Part shown: positions 36,080 through 64,000 of the stretch, piece by piece
Numbering within the stretch: position 1 is the stretch's first letter
Layout of the letters: each line of letters begins with the position of its first letter
The notes under the pieces: generated by a model
Seen by the model: the letters and a program-made list of their open reading frames with translations, nothing else
The model's database searches: none
What the model was told of the DNA's origin: nothing
Made by a program: the position numbers and the translations under genes
Assembly: GCA_023974075.1 (NCBI GenBank)
Contig: CM043801.1
Location: 17,172,012-17,236,011, forward strand
Length of the DNA: 64,000 nucleotides
Reading direction: 5' to 3'
DNA from: Chaenocephalus aceratus
Lineage: Eukaryota; Chordata; Actinopteri; Perciformes; Channichthyidae

Positions 36080-36900
36080 GAACCAGTGGAGATGCACTAT
36101 AAATTAGGTTTCTTTTACAGGAATAAATCCTGTTTCTCTTTTCAGACAAGGAAACATCTGATATCTGCAACGTTTTTACCTGTATTAGATTATGGTGACC
36201 TGCTATACATGAATGCCTCTGACCAATGCCTAAAGAGCTTGGATACTGTGTACCATTGTGCACAGTATACGATGTATCACTGGATGTGGATATCGAGTAC
36301 ACCATTGCACTTTATATGCTGCTGCTAATTGGCCATCTTTGTCTGCTCGCAGACTTTCCCATTGGTTGGGTTTTATTTATAAATCTCTGCTTGGGTTGGT
36401 TCCCTCCTACATTTGCACATATATGTGTCAAAGAGAAAGTCTATATGGCCTGTGCTCCCAAGATTGTATTCAGATGCTGGTTCCTACAGTGAGAACAAAA
36501 CTGGGAAAAACAGCTTTTAGATATGCTGCCCCCACAGCTTGGAACAATGTACAGAAGGAGCTGAAACTCTCAGATTTAGTCACTATGGGGGAATTCAGGT
36601 CCATCTTAAAGGACAGAGAACACGACACCATTGGTCGATGTGAGTGCTCGTATATCCTGAAATCGTTTTAAAATGTTGCCAGTTTTTGAATGATTTTAAT
36701 AGTTTGTTTTACTTCGCATATTGACTGGCTAATGTGCCATTTTATTTGTGTTTTACAGCTGTATTTGTCTGCCTTTCATGTCTGTGTTTTATATGTTGTA
36801 ACTTTGTACATGCTGCCCTTCTTGGCCAGGTCACTCTTGGAAAAGAGATTTTAATCTCAATGAGTTTTTTTACCTGGTTAAATAAAGGATATAACTATAG
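36080..36900 (+). mobile_element. 5'-truncated LINE, C-terminal ORF and 3' tail
   Basis: The frames read TFLPVLDYGDLLYMNAS, LDTVYH, HHCTLYA, WPSLSARRLSHWLGFIYKS and KTAFRYAAPTAWNNVQKEL, spread over two or three frames. This is the C-terminal region of a teleost non-LTR retrotransposon. It ends ACCTGGTTAAATAAAGGAT, a typical tail. Inactive. Confidence 0.8.
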
Positions 36901-38879
36901 CGCACCGCATAGGAAAGTGATTTCATTCATTATGATTACTCATGAAATTGAATGTATATGAGCATATTTAAAATGTATGATTTATTAAACAAACTCCAAA
37001 TAAGGAAATAAGGATGAGAACAGTATAAAGCCCATGAAAAAACCTATAGGAGAAAATGATGATTGAGCCAGATATCAACGAGTCCCAGAAACCCCCCTGG
37101 GGTGTGGTGGTGTTACAAGGTGAGCAAAACACTCAAGATGGATACAAATAGGAATAGAGCTCAAATGATTAAAGAGGGGCGCTGACCTCCAATGGCAAAG
37201 GTTATGATAAGTCGTTGGGGAGCAAGTCTCATAAAGGTGTTCATGCGGTTTGGCCAATCTAGGGTAATTATTTTAGGTACTACCTTGTAGTGCATTTTAA
37301 AAAGGTTGCGATGAAGAATAGTCCCGAAGACGATGCAAGTCATCGTGTTCTGAAATCATGGAGTACAGCTTTCAAGCTACTGTACACACGACACTGTCCA
37401 AACTGCTGTATGTCTCATTATGAAGTATTTCAATAATAACGTCTTAGATATAACTTGGATAAATATAGGAACAAGTTACAAGATACGGGATAATACTCTT
37501 TTAGGTCTACAATAACATCCCAGGGCACGTTGTTAATTCATTGGTTAAAAGGTTTATAGTCTATTTAGAGAAGAGCACAATTGTAATTTGATAATCCGTA
37601 TAACCATCTGTAGCCTATTTAATCCTGATTACACAGCACAGTATTTCAATAATAAAGTGTAACATGTAACTTGCATGTTGTAATCAAGCTCCAGGATAGC
37701 ACTCCTGTTGGTTTACAATAACACCCAGGGACATATTCATCAGTGATTCACACTCATTTTAAATTAAGCAAAACGGCAGGTGCAAAAATACATCAGCTGG
37801 ATCTGAGGTTCATTCATTGTCAAACTCAAAACACTTCCGACAGTGAAAAGAAAGCATGGCGCTATACTGACGTCGGTTGTAGTGTGTGTCCTCATTATAG
37901 CGTTCAGTGTGTAGTGTGTGTCAGCAGTGTTCTGTTCAGTGGGAGGATGTGCAGTAAAGAATAAGCGTACAGAAACCTCCACAGACTCATCACAAGGAGC
38001 TTTTAAATGCAAACACTATGTGCTCCGCTTAGCTAAGATTGATTTATCTGAAAAGGCTTGTGGGGAATAAGCAACTCACAAAATAATTGTTGATAGTGAT
38101 TCCTTGTCTGGCACACTGATACTGTTTCGTCTGAGAAAAGGTTGCATGCAGACAAATAACCGGAAGTCAAAACAAGTCAGATAGAGCTCAAGGGTTGTAC
38201 TGCTATTAAAAACAACAAGACGTTATAAGCTCTTTTTCATCGTGTGCACCGAATACAATTCTTTAGTAACATGTTCTGATTCAATCATGCAGAACTTTAA
38301 GTGTTTTTAAGCAGTGGTCTTTGTAGTGCCATCGATTTCAACCTCATTAGGCACACAGTGATCAATAAAGGGTTGCATGCTTAGCGTGGGGTTAAACAGC
38401 AGCGGAGTGATGATGACTATCTCTGAGTGTGGTGCTGATTGTATTTAAGGCGCTGACCATGGTGCTGAAGTTTTATGACATTATCTTTATACTATTTCTG
38501 GACCTTATGGTTTCACTGATTATTTATTTTTCAAATTAAAACACATAGGTTTTTATAATATTGTGTATCTCACATTTACTTGTATATTACCTCATCAGGG
38601 CATGGGGACACTATAAAGGTGTTATCCCCAACATAGATATTGTAGTTTGTATAATACTTGTTTCATGTAGAGAAAATATAAAGCAAATTAAGGCAGGTTA
38701 TGGTGTCTTTTAATCCTAAAATTAATAAACAAAAGCAGGTGATTGAGTGATGGTGTGATATGCCATCACATTTTAATTATGTTTGATCCGTTGTGTGTAA
38801 AGCTGCTGCTGGCACTTGACCTCTCAGGCTGATAAATAGTGGGCAATAAAAAGTAAGGAGTATGGATTCTTGCATGCAG
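36901..38879. other. intergenic, nothing recognised
   Basis: The short open frames show no domain. This is the distal upstream region of ptger4. Confidence 0.5.
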
Positions 38880-39210
38880 ACATGTGTTCCTGGGAACCCT
38901 GGGTCGCTGAGCTCACACCCCGCACGTCATTCTCCTGACATCAGCACACAGCTTAAATGCCAGCAGCACCGAGCGGTGTAAACACAGCAGGCACACCTTC
39001 ATAGGGGCGCATCGCGAGACACACACACTGCTGGAACCTGAACAGAACAAGCAGTCCAAAGCAATGCACTGCATGCTCCGTCTGAAAGAGAAAACTTCAG
39101 GAGGTCATGTTACAGTTAAGGATTTATTTTGACTTTATTTCCAGAGCAAGTTTTCTAAACAACGCGGAAAGTTAATTTCACTGTACCTCTGTGTAGTGTT
39201 GGTTGTAATA
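38880..39210 (+). promoter_or_regulatory. ptger4: likely 5' UTR / proximal upstream region of ptger4
   Basis: Immediately upstream of the EP4 start codon and more GC-rich than the DNA before it. A TTTAAA-free, TATA-poor context with GCTTAAATG near 38,950 is all that can be read. No operator-like site is certain. Confidence 0.3.
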
Positions 39211-40053
39211 ATGATCAACGACACACTTGCCTTTGGAGATTTGGACACGAATGTGTCTGCGCCTTTGCCTCCTCTCGCTCTCAGCCACAACCAAAGTGCT
39301 TTCCCTGCGCTCCGGCTGGAGTCCAAGTCTCTGGTCACTTCAGCCACCATGTTCGCCGTGGGAGTCCTGGGAAACCTCATCGCCATAGTCGTGCTGTGCA
39401 TCTCCAAAAAGGAGCAGAAAGAGACCACTTTCTACACTCTGGTGTGCGGGATGGCCATCACGGACCTGCTGGGAACATGCTTCACCAGCCCCGTGGTGAT
39501 CGCCACATATGTGGCCAACCGCTGGCCGGGAGGAGTGTTACTGTGCCACTTTTTCTCCTTCTCCATGCTCTTCTTCGGCTCTGCGGGGATGTCCATCCTG
39601 TGCGCCATGGCTGTGGAGCGATACTTGGCCATAAACCATGCGTATTTCTACTCCCAGCACATAGACCGGACCATGGCGCGATTTGCACTCCTGGCCGCCT
39701 ACCTGGCTAACATTGTGCTGTGCATTATGCCCAGCTTTGGCTTCGGGCAGCACGTCAGGCACTTTCCCGGGACTTGGTGCTTTCTGGACTGGAGGGCGAC
39801 GGACTCACTCGGAGCATGCTACTCCTTTCTGTACGGCGGAGTGATGGTGGTGCTGATCGCAGTGACACTTTTGTGTAATTTGGCCGTGTGCAAATCGCTG
39901 GTGGGGATGAACCAGAGGACCTCTTGTGAGCAGAGGGGGTCACGTCGCCGCTTCCCCCGGCTGCCCTCGGTCACCTCGGCCGCGGAGATCCAGATGTTCT
40001 GGCTGATGATCTTCATGACCATCGTGTTCCTGGTCTGCTCCATCCCTTTAGTG
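39211..40053 (+). CDS. ptger4: prostaglandin E2 receptor EP4-like, coding exon 1
   Basis: EP4 is a Gs-coupled plasma-membrane receptor for prostaglandin E2. The exon encodes 281 residues from ATG 39,211 (MINDTLAFGD; an in-frame GTG 15 bp upstream is not the start). N-glycosylation sites N3, N14 and N27 precede TM1 (about 42-63, GNLIAIVVL). The EP4 signature KEQKETTFYTLVCG, the ERYLAINHAYFYS motif at the end of TM3 (in place of DRY) and the prostanoid ECL2 motif GTWCFLDW are all present. Third intracellular loop SRRRFPRLPSVTSAAEIQM precedes TM6, which ends CSIPLV before donor GTAAGG. The site falls in TM6/7 as in mammalian EP4. Teleosts have several EP4 paralogues and which one this is cannot be decided here. 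Confidence 0.93.
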
Positions 40054-40135
40054 GTAAGGACAACTTTAATGTTACTTTATTTGACCCTGTCTCTTTGTTA
40101 AAGTCTTGTTGCATTTAGTTATGCTTTTTCTTTTG

Positions 40136-41625
40136 ACCGCGGTGAATTTAGTTTTATGTTGGATATTCGACGGACATTCGCGGACTCGCCAGCAGCGTCA
40201 GTTTCCCGGACCCGCCAGCAGCGTCAGTTTAACGGGGAGATCTTCTCCGCGAAATGAAGCTTTCACTTAGGGACCATCACCAAATGACTTTTACAATTAG
40301 ACAAGAAAAATGTTCTTTTTAATAAATCGACAGCTTCTCGATCCTGTGAATGTGAAGCAAATTCACTCTAGAGCATACATTCATTGAACACGCAATTTTT
40401 TCCATCAAAAATAATAATGTAAAAATATTTAAAGTGTTAAAATGCAATAAAAAGAGGTGTGTCCTATGCAGCCAGTGTAGTTCTTTGACCCAACATTGAT
40501 TTTGAGTGAATCGGTCACATGACCTGGAAGGTATTGAAGAAATAAGCTAATCTTTCCATCAAAATATTAATATAAAAATATTTAGAGTGTTAAAATGCAA
40601 TAAAAAGAGGTGTGTCCTATGCAGCCAGTGTAGTTCTTTGACCCAACATAGATTTTGAGTGAATTGGTCACATGACCTGGAAGGTATTGAAAAAATAAGC
40701 TAATTTTTCCATCAAAATATTAATATAAAAATATTTAGAGTGTTAAAATGCAATAAAAAGAGGTGTGTCCTATGCATCCAGTGTAGTTATTTGACCCAAC
40801 ATTGATTTTGAGTGAATCGGTCACATGACCTGGAAGGTATTGAATAAATAAGCTAATTTTTCCATCAAAATATTAATATAAAAATATTTAGAGTGTTAAA
40901 ATGCAATAAAAAGAGGTGTGTCCTATGCAGCCAGTGTAGTTCTTTGACCCAGCATTGATTTTGAGTGAATCGGTCACATAACCTGGAAGGTATTGAAGAA
41001 ATAAGCTAATTTTCCCATCAAATATTAATATAAAAATATTTAGAGTGTTAAAATGCAATAAAAAGAGGTGTGTCCCATTCAGCCAGTGTAGTTCTTTGAC
41101 CCAGCACTGATTTTGAGTGAATCGGTCACATGACCTGGAAGGTATTGAAGAAATAAGCTAATATTTCCATAAAATTATTAATATAAAAATATTTAAAGTA
41201 TTAAAATGCAATAAAAAGAGGTGTGTCCTATGCAGCCAGTGTAGTTCTTTGACCCAGCATTGATTTTGAGTGAATCGGCCACATGACCTGGAAGGTATTG
41301 AAGAAATAAGCTAATTTTTCCATCAAAAATAATAATAAAACTTATTTAAAGTATTACAATGCAATAAAAAGAGGTTTGTTTAACAAATGCATGCTCTAGC
41401 GTGGATTTGCTTCACATTCACTCGATCGGGAAGCTGTCGGTTTATTAAAAGAAAACGTTTCTTGTGTAATTGAAAATTCATTTGTTGATGGTCCCTAAGT
41501 GAAAGCCTCGTTTCGCGGAGAAGATCTCCCCGTCGTAATACAGCCAGCAGCAGGGGAAACTGACGCTGCTGGCGGGTCCGCGAATGTCCGTCGAATATCC
41601 AACCTAAAACTAAATTCACCGCGGT
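40136..41625. mobile_element. fold-back DNA transposon in the ptger4 intron
   Basis: Inverted arms of about 245 bp start ACCGCGGTGAATTTAG at 40,136 and end with the inverse at 41,625, with nearly perfect identity at the tips. Both sides carry TTTCTTTTG (40,127-40,135 and 41,626-41,634), an exact 9-bp target duplication, a size known for Mutator-like elements. The core is a 153-bp minisatellite and no transposase is present. It fills nearly the whole intron 40,054-41,674. Confidence 0.85.
40402..41384 (+). repeat. 153-bp minisatellite, about 6.4 copies
   Basis: The marker GTGTCCTATGCAGCCAGTG recurs with a period of 152-153 bp (anchor GTCC at 40,461, 40,614, 40,767, 40,920, 41,072 and 41,225). 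Each unit also carries TTTGACCCAACATTGATT and GGTCACATGACCTGGAAGG. Confidence 0.95.
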
Positions 41626-41674
41626 TTTCTTTTGTGTGATTACACCCTTTTTCGAACTATCTTTTATCTGACAG

Positions 41675-42272
41675 GTGCGGATCTTCGTGAACCAGCTTTA
41701 CGACCCTGCCTACATCTCTGCTGGGGGGAGGCCCTGACTACCGGAGCGACATGCTGGCGATCCGCTTCGCCGCATTCAACCCCATATTAGACCCCTGGGT
41801 TTACATTTTGTGCCGGAAGAACCTGCTGCTGAAGGGCTGCGAGAAGCTAAAGAGGACAGTGTCGCACACTAAAGACATTCGTGGGGACAACATCGGCTGG
41901 GTGAGAGGTCAACACTCCCCTCCGTCTCTAAACAGCGATGATACCAGTTACGCGTCATTACGCACAGCCAGCTTCAGGAACGATGTGGAAGCACGTGTGT
42001 CCATCAATCATAAATCTTTCACAGACTTCGCCATGAGACAAGCATGGGAGTACGATACCGCCCGGGTCAACTTTCACCCGTTCAGCGTGGAGAGCACGGC
42101 GATCCTCGGGTGTGATGAGGAAGAAGCAACCGGCTCCAAACAGGAAGTGGAGGTCAAGGAGTCTTCACGAGGCAGCGCGACTCCGCCCCTTTCTGCGCAC
42201 GTGAGAAAGGTGGACATTGTCACCTGCACGTTTAGCACACCGAGTTCATGCCAGTCAGCGAAATGCCTTTGA
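41675..42272 (+). CDS. ptger4: prostaglandin E2 receptor EP4-like, coding exon 2 (one frame break)
   Basis: Acceptor CTGACAG, then VRIFVNQLYDPAYISAGG. The frame then hits TGA after a run of six G (41,723-41,728). One G fewer restores the EP4-like reading MLAIRFAAFNPILDPWVYIL (TM7, with the carboxylate-binding Arg and the NPxxxPW-like box). A long Ser/Thr-rich cytoplasmic tail runs to TGA 42,270-42,272. The gene would then be about 479 residues, close to mammalian EP4 (488). The rest of the exon is well conserved, which favours a sequencing indel over decay. Confidence 0.9.
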
Positions 42273-44695
42273 TGAACACTTGGTAATTCAACAGCCAACA
42301 CCAGTGTAATGTTCCTATGTGGGTAGGTGCTTCATGTGCATAGCAAAGTGGTTCATGTGAATTCAAGTGTGAGAAAAATGATGCTGCCAGTGGAAAAATC
42401 CACTCAATGAGATCTCTTCTGATAGTTTTAACCACCAAAGAGCCATATGCTCAAATGAATGAAACACTTGAAACAGCACTTGTGACTGCGACTGAAATGA
42501 TCTCAAGCACTCGATCAAACGTCACTCTCTTGTTATTCACTCTGCTGCACAGAGCTCTCTAACATTTCAATTCTGGACTTTATTTAAAGGTTAAGTGATC
42601 ACTTCAGGATCTGAAAAAAGTACAATAGTTGATGTGCATGTACATCTTCTTCATATCAACTAAAACATGTCTTCAGTCGGAAAAGGTCCAGAAAAACACA
42701 CTGCCCCAACCTACCACAGCTGTGTTGTGTCCACAGTGAAACTGGAGAATATTTCAGATGTCACAGATGGGCTTGCTATGATCTATGGGTGCTCACTATT
42801 TTAACTTAACCTATAGCTAAACGTTTAGCTGAAAATGATTCAGTTTTACAAATTCTGCTAAAAGTACACTGCCAATTGTTGCAATTTCCAAATATGGAAA
42901 TGTAAACAATCTATAATTATACCCTATGGGTAAAAATGTTCTTACACTCTGAGAGTTTTACACACTATTAATCAATATGTGCCATTTGCAATACATGTTT
43001 ATTCATTATGTATTGTTGTTACACTTGATTTTACTTTTTTGTATCGAAATGCTGCTAATTTACTGCCTGTGTTGCATGATGAAGAGGAAATTGAATGTAG
43101 ACATTTTCAATCTTGTTTTATATTGCACATAATGTTTTGATATCTGCAAATGTTAACATGTCACCTTTTAAAAACACATATTGTTGCTGTGAGCTGTATG
43201 ACCTGTGGTGTTTGCTGGATGTGTTGGTGGGTCTGTGCAGGGAAATAAAGAAGAAAGCATACTGCCGAGGTCTTCCTCTTCCTCTGTTTTACCAGCAAGA
43301 AATCAGCTGCTCAAACATTCACAGTTGAACAGACAGATGGCAGGAGAGAGACTTATTTCAGGTCTAACTCCAGACAACAGGTTCACATGTTAGACCAGCA
43401 GGTGGCTCTACAACATTAACAAAGACTTCATTGTAACTAAAGAGGTGTTGATCCGGCTGAAAGAAAAATAATTAAAGATGTCATAAGGAGAAAACACTTC
43501 TGAAGTCAAGCTGTGCAATCAGTGAAGTAATTACAAGATGTATATTAAAAAAAACTTTATTCCCTTGGAGGATAATGCCATACAAAAATAAAAAAAACTT
43601 TATAAAATAATAAAAATAATAATAATAATAATAATAATGATAATAACGTGACATACTGAATGAACTTTAAGATGAGAAATGTTGAGGTCCTGTAGTGTAG
43701 ATGTTTAACCTGTTTACTGTACATACATTCTACATGTGCTGTGGAAAAGCTGGTATCATTGCCAAAGCTCAAGTATGTGAGGTGCTCTTGAAAAAATATA
43801 TTTATTAAGTATTCCACATCATTTCAATGTAGGTCAATCTGTTATTTAATAGGGTTTGTTTTACTGTCTGGAAAAAATGTAAAAATCAATCTGAGAATTT
43901 GGATCATGGTTCTGTTTTATCCAATGTAATCTTACAAATAGCAGCGTTTAATCAGCTGTCCATAGGTCCATGAGGCGTTGGATAAATGTGGAGACACGAA
44001 GAAAAAAAACACATACTGCATGCAAGAAGTAGCTGTCAACATGAAATCTGAATCTTGGCAATAAATAGATATGTATCTACAATATAGAGTTAATAAAAAC
44101 AGCTCTCATATGAAGCTATAATAAATAAATAATTTATCAGAAATAAATATATGTTACTTTTATACAGTAATACAGGAAGATGCATGGCATCCATTTGGCT
44201 GAGTTCACCTGAACATAGAAACAAAACAATGTCATGTCCCTGTTTTGATGTGGAGAAAATGATATACCTTTTGGGAGCAGCTGGCTTAACTGTGAGTGAT
44301 AGTGAACATCAGTCTTTTTTAGTCAGAATATAAACACAGTGTCCTTTAGATGTGTCTCATCTTGATATCTCTCGAGCTTCGGCCTTCAGGTCTCGCCCAT
44401 AAAGATGTCACATATAGAGTTTCTTTAATGTGTATTATCTGGAGTATTTTCATTATTTACTCAGTAAAAGTTATTCACTCTTTGAAGACCCAACGATAAT
44501 AAATCCAGATGGTGATTCCCTGATGGCAGTCTCTGACCTTCAGCTTCCTGCAAAAACGATTCCTCCTCAACAGGAAATACACAACAAGTGGCCTCGGTCA
44601 CTTCCGTGCTCTGTGTATGTTAGAGCGACCCTCGTCTCTAACTCCTCTGGCTTCAGGATGGGTGACACCCCTCTTCCTCTCCCTCCTTCATGTCT
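42273..44695. other. ptger4 3' UTR side and artemin 3' side; no further gene
   Basis: The two genes converge here. GGGAAATAAAG at about 43,240 is a possible polyadenylation signal for ptger4. An (AAT)n tract lies at 43,612-43,639. Open frames are short and without domains. Confidence 0.5.
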
Positions 44696-61785
<17,090 letters not shown>

Positions 61786-63300
61786 TGTGCCCCAAGCGCG
61801 CACCGGAGAGGACAGAGCCGCTTCTTCCACGCTGGGAGCAGCTCATGTTTTTGGCTATCCATACGCTGCGATGTGTCATGCTTTACACCTTATTGTCACG
61901 GCTCGGAAGTGTTCAGAGCAGGCTGTCTCCACTGAGGCTGAAGCAAACATGAAGAATCCATCTAAAACGGTTCTGCTTCAACGCGAGAGGCGCCTCCTCC
62001 TCCTCGTTTTTTGCGCGGCCAAAAAATCCTTTTTTCTCTGGACGGTGTCCTGTCACGGCTTCCTGAAGAGGCTCAGCACCCTGGACAAGCACATAGAGAG
62101 GGAAGATTGGGAATATGTTAAGCTGCGATCTAAATTGATGTCATACAACGAAATATAAAGTTAAAGAAACATTAAAGCCACTTTTAAAAAGTGTGATTTA
62201 TGGTTCCAGCGAGATATCAACCTGGCTGTATTTAATTTTAAATAAAAACACATTTAACACATTTCCTGAAGCAAATAAAGAGCAAAGCAGTCAATTTGTT
62301 GATCTGTCACTGCTTATCTTGTGTCCAACTGGAAATATGTGAAGTTATCTATTTCAATTTTCTAAAGAAATATATTTTTTAAGATTTACTATAAGACCGA
62401 AAGTTTTGTTTAGATGGACTTCTTGCAGACGGAAGGCTATCCAGACCAGGTACAAATACACGTTACAACTGACTGGAGCAATGCAGAGAGACGCCTTTAT
62501 AAAACCTAATTAAAAGTTTGTATGCGGTGATATAAATACTCCAACACTGTGACCGGGAGAGAAGTAAAAGTCAAACATTCACAAAAGCAAAACAATGTTT
62601 GTCCTAGCAGCTCGTGCTGTCTCTGCTGACTCACATCCAACCATCGTTTAATGCATTGAAGCCAGTTTTTCAGGCATGACTCCCCTTTCCTTTCCTTACC
62701 TACAGTAACTTGTTCAGTCTTGCTTCCACACAGCTCGCCAGGTTAATGAGTAAATAACAACTCGGGAAATCTCTCACAACGTGTCCTGCGTCACTTTAAA
62801 GAGAAGTCAAGGTCGTCAGAGTTTAAAAAAGGTCCGAGGAAAGACTCTGAAACACTCAAAAACCGAAGTCTTGTTTTCTTCTTCTTTTACGCGCCAGCCT
62901 GTGGAAACGCGGATTTAAATGTGGAGTTCAATCTAGAAGAACAACGCGTCAGGATATTAACTTTAAACGTAAAAAATCCAAGCGTCACGCCTTTACGCAG
63001 CCACAGTCCGAGTCTCCATTCCAAAAATCTCTTCCTTCGGCCTCAGGTATCCAGTTATTAGAGATGTGCCGCTCCGGTGTCTTCTCAGGAGTCTACTACC
63101 CAGCGACTGAACAATGTCCACAATGCCTCGCAGGGCTGGAGGCTATGCGTAAAAGCAGCGCGCCGCTCCGCCAGTCAGAGGCTCTGTGAAACCGGAGTGC
63201 GGTGGCCGCTGTACAAAGTGCTGCGATGTCTCTTCCCCATCCAAACACATAGCTCAGATGTCTTTTTGTTCCTGTGCTGGGAGGAGGGAGGGGATTGATT
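61786..63300 (-). promoter_or_regulatory. artn: possible artemin 5' UTR and promoter region
   Basis: Upstream of the proposed first exon. Positions 61,786-62,060 and 62,880-63,240 are enriched in CpG and GC relative to surrounding DNA. No TATA box or start site can be fixed. The link to artemin depends on the proposed exon 1. Confidence 0.3.
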
Positions 63301-64000
63301 GTCACACAGGAGGACGGTCATGGAGCGTTTCTGGAAAAGACTTCCAGTGGGAGAAAGTGACATCTGTCCTTCAGACTTACACTTTCTGACTCATACATGT
63401 AGAGAGTTTCACTATATTCCACTTTTAGGCACACTACATACATGTGCATGGAGCATGGGTATATAGACATGAATGGGCGGATAATGATACAATGGGCCCC
63501 TGGGCACAGACATGTAAAAGGCCCCCACCCTTCCTACACAGGACTGACTGAAAGAGACACGGATCGACTACAAAAGATGCAGCCAAGTCTCTTTGTGGTC
63601 AATTTGTATCTCTTTGCGGTTGTTTTGTGTGTCTTTGTAGTTGCCGGTGTCTCTTTGTGAGTCTGTTCTTCTGGTCTTCTCTGTGCCTGTTTAATCGATG
63701 GTTAATATTTCTCGTTTGAAATTCAGTCGCTTCAAACAGAGGCTCTGGCCTGAGGGCCCATTGACCCCTTGAGACCCTTCCCAGTAGAACCTTTATAGAA
63801 ATCCTCCCATGTGAACTTGTGTGATTGATTGCACGCAGCTGTAGGCCTACACACACACTAATGCATGTTTGCCACTCTGCTTCATGTATTTGCTCAGTGA
63901 GTCCTGCCCTGACCTTTTTACCAGGCACCTGCTGTCAGGCCTGAAGGATGAGCGAAGTAAAGACGGACCCCGGACCCTCTGCTCACTGCACCCGCAGCCA
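63301..64000. repeat. fish interspersed repeat (63,491-63,762) in otherwise unassigned sequence
   Basis: CAATGGGCCCCTGGG at about 63,491 and inverted CCTGAGGGCCCATTG ending at about 63,762 bound a stretch with repeated TCTCTTTGTG words. Nothing else was identified up to the window edge. Confidence 0.4.

Noticed and set aside
39755..40043. Minus-strand open frames over ptger4 exon 1
   Set aside because: Shadows of the GC-rich EP4 coding strand.
40402..41384. CRISPR-like array because of regular spacing
   Set aside because: The whole 153-bp unit repeats, with no unique spacers. It is a minisatellite within a transposon.
63000..63240. First exon of a further gene in the CpG-rich block
   Set aside because: No frame with a start and a matching donor could be tied to a known protein. 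Kept only as possible upstream region of artemin.

Overview
This is a vertebrate nuclear sequence, almost certainly from a teleost fish, probably a spiny-rayed one. The genes are split by introns with GT/AG junctions. Three vertebrate gene families are present, and the rest is typical fish repeat content: DIRS and LINE retroelements, hAT, Tc1 and piggyBac relics, TTAA MITEs, large fold-back elements and many long (CA)n tracts. No prokaryotic operon, CRISPR array, tRNA or rRNA gene was seen.

Layout. (1) Positions 1-16,017, minus strand: the DNA helicase gene pif1. Ten coding exons can be placed with consistent phases, and the last exon(s) lie off the left edge. One intron (1,015-9,537) is swollen by a LINE fragment fused to a DIRS element, a hAT element carrying a second hAT element inside it, and a 1.6-kb palindrome. 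The pif1 upstream region has four CCAAT boxes and a CHR-like motif. (2) 16.5-39.2 kb: intergenic DNA rich in transposons. It includes a 2.8-kb hAT element that contains a piggyBac relic, and a rearranged LINE. (3) 39,211-42,272, plus strand: a prostaglandin E2 receptor EP4 gene (ptger4 family) in two coding exons. Its only intron within the coding region is filled by a fold-back transposon with a 153-bp minisatellite core. (4) 44,696-61,785, minus strand: a GDNF-family ligand gene best matching artemin. It has two clear exons and a proposed 18-bp first coding exon 15.7 kb upstream. (5) The remainder, up to 64 kb, is upstream sequence of artemin with MITEs and microsatellites.

The three genes do not form a pathway. 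pif1 acts in genome maintenance. EP4 and artemin are a receptor and a secreted ligand of unrelated signalling systems, lying tail to tail 2.4 kb apart. Three single-base length changes interrupt otherwise well-conserved coding exons (two in pif1, one in ptger4). Two are in obvious homopolymers and the third is in a GGG. Assembly error is the simplest explanation, but real inactivation cannot be excluded from sequence alone.

I did not find a convincing new biological system. The most unusual structures are the fold-back elements: 7,301-8,888; 40,136-41,625 with an exact 9-bp target duplication; 53,320-54,507; and the DIRS end at 3,895-4,190. The nested-transposon stack in the pif1 intron and the snap-back LINE/DIRS junction at about 1,850-1,897 are also worth a look.
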